Position numbers and translations under genes: made by a program. The notes beneath the pieces are model-generated. The model worked only from the letters and a program-made list of their open reading frames with translations. It was not told the origin of the DNA and did no database searches. A stretch of 14,703 bases of DNA. Source: Candidatus Aenigmatarchaeota archaeon (lineage in GTDB: Archaea > Aenigmatarchaeota > Aenigmatarchaeia > GW2011-AR5). The stretch spans positions 1-14,703 of the forward strand of contig JACQIE010000095.1 in the NCBI GenBank assembly GCA_016198645.1, in the 5' to 3' direction. This document shows positions 1-6,600 of the stretch, piece by piece; the first letter of the stretch is position 1, and every line of letters begins with the position of its first letter.

Positions 1-4
1 AAAT

Positions 5-430
5 TTGGAGAAGAATTCGGAAAAAATAGAACACTTCAAGACGTGCCCGAATTACAGTAGCGGCAATAAAAAAATAGATCTTAGTAACGAGAAATACATC
101 TTCACACGGGTGTTGGCAACTAATGTTCTGATTCTTCTTCATGCTAGAAAAACGACAAATAAGGAAAATATCTTCAGTGCGAGCTGTAGTAATACGCTCG
201 TCCGAATTTTATCATTTTTCGCCGGGAAGAAGGCATCTTCATGGGAAAAAAGACCTTCAGTTGCTGCCACTTACCTTTCTTTCAAATGGTATACAACCGA
301 TACGAAAACAGAGCAGGACTCGGAGACTACTAAAATTATAGAGGGATACGAAAAAAACCTGAAAGCGTTAACTGTTCATAAATACACGCTCGACGGCAAG
401 GAGATAAAACAAGGTGATTCTAAAAAATGA
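5..430 (+). CDS. Hypothetical protein, possibly 5'-truncated by the window edge
   Basis: I do not recognise this 141-residue reading frame. It opens with TTG at base 5 and has no stop before it, so the real start may lie outside the window. The product is polar and rich in Lys, Thr and Ser, with no signal peptide, convincing membrane helix or known motif. Two Cys lie near residues 14 and 61. Its stop overlaps the start of the next gene (ATGA at 427-430), and a GGTGAT Shine-Dalgarno site for that gene lies inside its last codons, which suggests a shared transcript. The stretch is visibly more A/T-rich than the genes after it. A second, shorter open frame (141-341) overlaps it, so it could be a decayed remnant or non-coding. 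The C-terminal part, next to the coupling, is the most gene-like. Confidence 0.35.
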   Translation: MEKNSEKIEHFKTCPNYSSGNKKIDLSNEKYIFTRVLATNVLILLHARKTTNKENIFSASCSNTLVRILSFFAGKKASSWEKRPSVAATYLSFKWYTTDTKTEQDSETTKIIEGYEKNLKALTVHKYTLDGKEIKQGDSKK

Positions 431-666
431 AAAATAAAATCTTGCTCCCTGTCGTGCTGGCGATTTTAGTGCTCATGTCTGCGCCAGCCTATGCGCAAGA
501 AGACCCAATGGCAAACTTCATGGATTCCGTTGGCTACACGGCGGATTCCGTGATTGACAGCGTAAGGCTTTTCCTCACGTTCGACGGCAAAGCCAAGGCT
601 GGTCTGAACTTGGATATCGCCGACAAAAAAATAGGTTGTTCAACTGAAGCGAGGTTACTGCCATGA
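427..666 (+). CDS. Short exported protein resembling a truncated DUF5667 domain
   Basis: This is a 79-residue protein with a clear N-terminal signal sequence: Lys at 2 and 4, a hydrophobic core at about 5-18, and a likely cut after AYA at residue 23. Residues about 38-69 (TADSVIDSVRLFLTFDG, then a Lys-rich stretch and LNLDIADKKI) match the general pattern of the archaeal DUF5667 domain, where a Tyr/Pro-rich lead is followed by a helix carrying LxLTFD, then KAxLxLxxAxKR. Family members usually continue with long helices, but this one stops just after the KR/KK position. The start is supported by AAGGTGAT eight bases upstream. The gene overlaps both neighbours by ATGA, so it is probably translated together with the giant surface protein and exported with it. 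The function of DUF5667 is unknown. The family match is by eye and tentative; the export signal is solid. Confidence 0.6.
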   Translation: MKNKILLPVVLAILVLMSAPAYAQEDPMANFMDSVGYTADSVIDSVRLFLTFDGKAKAGLNLDIADKKIGCSTEARLLP

Positions 667-3600
667 AATCATATAGATACGGCACACCGGCGCTGATACT
701 GATATTTTTGCTACTGTCGTCCACGCCTTCATATGCAATTCAGGCGAACTACGAGAAAGCAGGCGTCGGCCGCATAGTCGGCGACTCGGCGCAGGAGCTA
801 CTGGATCAGCTCAAGACCGCGGATTTGGCGCTGCGCCATGCAACGTATTATACGGACGAATATTTGCCAAAGCCCGCATTCCCAGGCGCCCCTGCGCCAA
901 AACCGTCTGAAAGATTGGCAGAGATGAACGATACGCTGGCAACCTACTTCGGTTCCAGCCTGAGAACAGAAACGCGCGGCTGGACACGGGATGACCTGGA
1001 AAGCGGCGTGAAAGATTTTAGGGCTAATGAGCTCTTTATTATTGAGGCACAGGGAGGCATAAGCGACAACACTCCGGAAGTGCCTCTTAGCCTTTTTTCA
1101 AAGCTGAAGCCTTCCGATACCGCCGGCTGGAAAAATAAATTCGAAACCGCAAGGCCGCTCTTCCTCTTTGATTCGGATTACGCCGGCTTGTACCTGCCGA
1201 AAAGCGTTGACGGCAGCAATTCGTTCGTCGGCCAGCTAGGCCAGGATTCGATAATCGTGTCACCGACCGCGATATCCGACAGGGAGTTTGTCAAGTCATT
1301 CATCTGCTATCTCGGATGGGACAATCTCGGAGTGAACAATTCAATCGGGGAGATATTCCGCGACGCGCGCAATGCGTATTACTGGCAGGGCACAACGCCT
1401 TCCGGACTGTCACTGATGTCCTACGAGCTGTACGGCAATCCTCTCACAGACGCAGCGCTTGTCAATAACAAAATCAGCGAACTCATGCTACTGAAAAACT
1501 GCAAGCCTTACATCCAGGGCGATACGACCAAGACAACTACGATGTCATCGACAGGGCTCTCCGTCCTTTCCACGGGCGGCAGTTACGTGATGGAAAACAC
1601 AATCACTATCACGAACTATACGCTTGAGAATGAGGGCAATTTCACCACAATCTCTGTCGGAGGAATGCAGCAAGCACGGATAATGGACGACGTGATTCTG
1701 CCGGAACATGCCGGCATCGAGGAATTTCCGCTGAAAACGCTAATATCTAACGTATCTGTCGTTTCGCTGGAAAATCCCGTCGAGCTTGTTGTAAATCTGC
1801 CGGCATGGAACGGCACCGCGCCGTCAGAACGCGATTGCTGGTTCGACAAGCGGCCTGCAGGCATCAGTTATTCTCATGCATTCACCGAGGACGGAGAGAT
1901 GGCTATAACGCATGTGAAGCCCGTTGAAATAGTGAACTGCGCGGAAGGCAGGGTAAAGCTGTACCAGACTGTAAAATACGGCATAGAATACGAGCCGTTC
2001 TCCTCGATTCTGATAAAGAAAATAGAGGCGCCGTATGAAGCTTTGCCAGATTCTACGGTCACCATTAACGTGACTGCAAAGAACCTTAGGACAAGTTCTG
2101 TATCCGGAACCCTTGTGGTTTACGGAAACAACCAGAGCATTGGCTCGGTTTCCGTCGTCCTGAGTCCCAACGAGGTAAAGACCGTGCAGGTGAGCTTCAC
2201 AGCAGACAAAACTATAACCGGCTATTCTGTTTCCTATATCGAAGACAGCGAGGTAAAGACCTCAAAGAAATTCTCGGTATTGCCCAGCGTTCTTGACGCA
2301 GGCATAAGCGCCATGGATTACCATGCAGGCGGCCTAACCATACCTGTAGGCATATCGTTCAACAATAAGCTTAGCGAGAAAATGAGCATAGAGTTCGACA
2401 TATCCATGATAGACGCGAAAGGCGCAAGCTACAAGCCGCTGCATCTCCCGCTCACCTTATTGCCCGGAAAGACCATGAAGTCCGTGAAGCTGGAGACCGC
2501 CGATATGCCCGCAGGGGCGTATTCGCTGATGTTCAGCGTTTCGCACCCTTACGGGAATTCCATCGCTACAAAACCGATAGAAATAGTAGACGCGGAGTAC
2601 AAGACAACTGCGGGCACTGTGAGCAGTTTTTCTGACGGCTCAACTGAAAAAAAGGCGGCGACGTCAGTCACGGTACCAAAAGATGTAATCATTAAGAATG
2701 CGAACATAGAACTTTCAGGCTACCCGAGTGCAGTTTACAACTTGTACCCCGTGAATATAACACTCTATGTCGGTAATCTGGGGGCAGTCAAAATTTATGG
2801 AAAGCTGATCGGGAAGGAAGCGCATTTAGACAAGTTTACAAATAGAAAGACTGAAGAAACTGTCAGTTCTGCCGAGGAATCGCAAGTCACTCGCTACATC
2901 AGGCTGATGAAAAACTCCGATGTCAAGATTGCAGCCATCGGCGTCGGGGAGAGCCTATTGCCTTCAGGCGTTTCCGGTGATGTGATGACGTCTGAAGCAT
3001 TGCCAGAGGGAGAAAAGCAATCTGCGCCTTTGATAACTGACGATTCCCTGAATAATACGCTTATTTCAACAGCACAAGTCGGTCCGACAAGCTCCATGGC
3101 TGCGAGTGAAGTCTCAGTAGCAGACTCATGCAGCCTTTCAGGCTATCAGCAATGTTCTAACAATGGTGATGGATTGACACTTGCAATAGACCAGTACGAC
3201 CAGAACGGTTTCCGCTGGGATTGGCTTGACGACAATGTCAAATGTACTGACCCATATCTTCTCGTAGGAGAGAAGTACAAAATGAAATACACATTCTTTG
3301 ATGATTATAGCGGAAACGCAAAGGTAACGTATGGAGGTCAGGAACTATGGAGCGGCGACCCGCCAAAATCCGGCAGCCAGAGCGCGCACTCGTACGAGGA
3401 TCCGCTGGATTCCGGAGACAAAACAAACAAATATTATTGGCAAGGTTTACGTATAGACCACGAAAATGGTGCATGGGTGGGGTACGACTCATACTATTTG
3501 AACTGGGTATGCAGCGACCCTGAAACCACCTACCTTCATGTAATCGAATGCGCGAAAGATTCCGAGTGCTCAGACGATAAATCCTGCAACAAAGTCGGCG

Positions 3601-6600
3601 GATACGGCAACGCCAACCAGTGGAAATGTGACACGCCGTCGTGTTCGGATTTGAAATGCGTCGAATGGAAGGAGCAGAAAAACTCTTACGGCAACCATGC
3701 ATGCAATTCCGTGTGCGAACTGAAGCCGGGAAGGTGCGAGACTCCGGGGCAGGAGCTGGACGAAACGCATTACTGCGATGGCGGGCATAACATAAAGAGC
3801 GGCGTCAAAAAAATTGCCAAGGTAAACGGCGCTCAGGTGTGGAAGGGCTTCGGCATAAAACCGGAAGGCGTAGACATTTTAAGCAAGGTCAAGGAGTTTC
3901 TTGCCGGTTGCGCCGCCGACAGCGAAGGCTATTGCGACGTGCCCGTTCAGTTCACGTCGGATTTTGCGGACTGGGAGTTGAAGATAAACTCAATTGCCGC
4001 TAAGTATATACCAACAATCGAAATAGGCGACGCGATTCAAAGCCATCTGAACACCTGCAACGAAAACCCGTGTCAGATACCTATTTCTTCAATCTCGTAT
4101 GAGTCAGGCACTCTGACATTTTTAAACCCGATTATCCAGTACGAGTCCTACAACTACAAGCCTGTGGTGGATTTGAACGACAACGTCGTCGTAAACGAAG
4201 GCGATGCCGCGAACCTTAACCTGCGCGTGCTGGATATAGGGAACGAAGCCGTGAGCGTCCAAGTCTCTGCCCCGTTCAACGATTCGGATGTATGGCAGAC
4301 CGACTACGGCTCGGCAGGAGAATACACCGTGACAATAAAAGCCAGCAACAGCGCATATACGGTGCAGAAATCCGCGTCAATCTCCGTTAACGACGTTAAC
4401 AGGCATCCGAAGCTGGAGTTTGTGGACGACATACAAGGCACAGAGCGTGATAATATAACACTGGAAATCGGCGCTTCAGACCCCGATGGCGACGAGTTGA
4501 CATACGCAGTCAGCGACCCGCGATTTATCGGCGGGAATGCCATATCAGATGGTTTCGACCGAGCTGAAATAGCGCCATGGATAGCAAAGCGCAATGACGA
4601 CAAAGGAAAAGCCGTTATCGAAAACGGCGAACTAAGCGTAAGCAACGGAGGAGACGATTACAATACTGCAACATTACATTTCCCAGAGGCTTCGGCTGAT
4701 TTCAACTTCAGCGTAAGGTTCAAGAAAACGCCAGGAACAGTAGGGCTTATGGGTACCAACATTATCATTGGCAACAGCGAAACGGGCAAACATTTTAGCG
4801 TCCATGCGTTCACAGACACGATATATCACATAATGGAGGATATTCAGGCGACTGATGACACAGTCAATACATGGGGAACGTTCATAAACGGCAAACAAGT
4901 CGCTAAGTTCGACCACACTTACAATGAAAGCGTGTGGCATACAGTCGGCATGGTCAAGGCAGGCTCAACGTATTCGGTTTTGCTGGATAATGAGATAATA
5001 TGGGCAGGGACAGGAGATGATATAGGCGCAATAAATTATATTTCTCTCGGAACGAAAAGCGCTGTCAGCTATAACTACAAGGCAGACATTCACTTTGACG
5101 ACATGCAGCTACGGTTCACTGCCAAGCCTGCGGTAGCAGCGCTCATGGCTGACGAACACAGCACCTTCGTATGGCAAACACAGGAAGGCGACGCAGGAAA
5201 TTACTCCGTCAATGTAATGGTCAGCGACGGCAAGGATGTCGCATCGCAGGACATCATTGTAACGGTGAATGCAGCGCCCAGCCTGCCTTCAGAACACTGG
5301 GGTAACGTGACGGTTAACGATTCGCTTGCGCTCAACGGAACATCAATAGAAGCCTATATCAACGATACGCTCTACGCTTCCATGGACGGCGGGGCATTGG
5401 ACGGGTTTTATGACGTAATAATTCCGGCGGATGACCCTGATACGGCAGAAAAGGACGGCGGTCGGGCGAACGATACGGTTGTAATCAAGATAGGCGGCAA
5501 GGTTGCGAAGCCATTCCTCGTTTGGGCGGCAGGCATCAACAGGACCGACATCCGCGTTAACACGCCCCCGTCGATTAAGACGGCGGAAAACATGACAGTG
5601 AACGAAACGGATTTGGTCGCCGTCGTGCCCGAAATCACGGACGCAGATAACGACCCGATATATGTAATATATTCGTTTCCACTCAACGCCACCGGCGTGT
5701 GGCAGACCGATTATGCGTCAGCCGGTGAGTACGACGTGAATGTCACGGCGACTGACGGCATAGAAAACACGACGCGAACAGTTCACATTATAGTAAAGAA
5801 CGTCAACCGGGCGCCCGTGATATCCGATGTAGGCGATATCACAACGAAAGAGAACGAAACAGTCCAGATTACACCGAACGCCACAGACCCCGACGAGGGT
5901 GGAATCACGTTCATTTTCAGCCCGCCTTTAAGCAATACAGGCTTCTGGCAGCCAACCTTCGAGGATGCTGGAATTTATCAATTGAGTGTAACCGCAAGCG
6001 ACGGCGAGTTGAACGCGTCAAGCCAGTTTAATATCACCGTGATGAATGCTAACAGGCCTCCGGCACTGACGATTGATAGTATAGTCGTAAATGAAACGCA
6101 GATGATTGCCGTTACGCCCAGCACTTCAGACCCTGATAACGAGAATAACGCAACAAATGACGATAACGTTCTTGCCGTTTCATTCTCGCCCCCACTGAAC
6201 GCCACCGGCGTGTGGCAGACCGATTACGATTCGGCGGGCAATTACTCCGTCAATGCCACTGTGTCTGACGGCGAATATAGCGTAACAGAGGTATTCATTA
6301 TAACCGTGTTGAATACTAACAGAAAGCCTGTGATAACCTCGTATCATCCGGCAGATACCCCTTCAATCGAGGAAGGCATGGACCAGGAGTTTAACGTTTC
6401 TGCCACGGACGCGGACGGCGATGCGCTTTCGTACTCATGGCTGCTGGACGGCACGGAACAGGCAAAAACCAGTGAATGGACGTATTCTGCCGGTTATACT
6501 GACAGCGGGATGCATAACGTAATCCTAACGGTTTCGGACGGCTTCCTGACGGTGCAACAGCACTGGAACATCAGCGTTACAAATGTCAACCAGGCGCCCG

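Noticed and set aside
141..341. 66-codon frame inside the first ORF
   Set aside because: It has no ribosome-binding site, no coupling to the next gene and no recognisable motif. The frame from 5 to 430 fits the coupling better.
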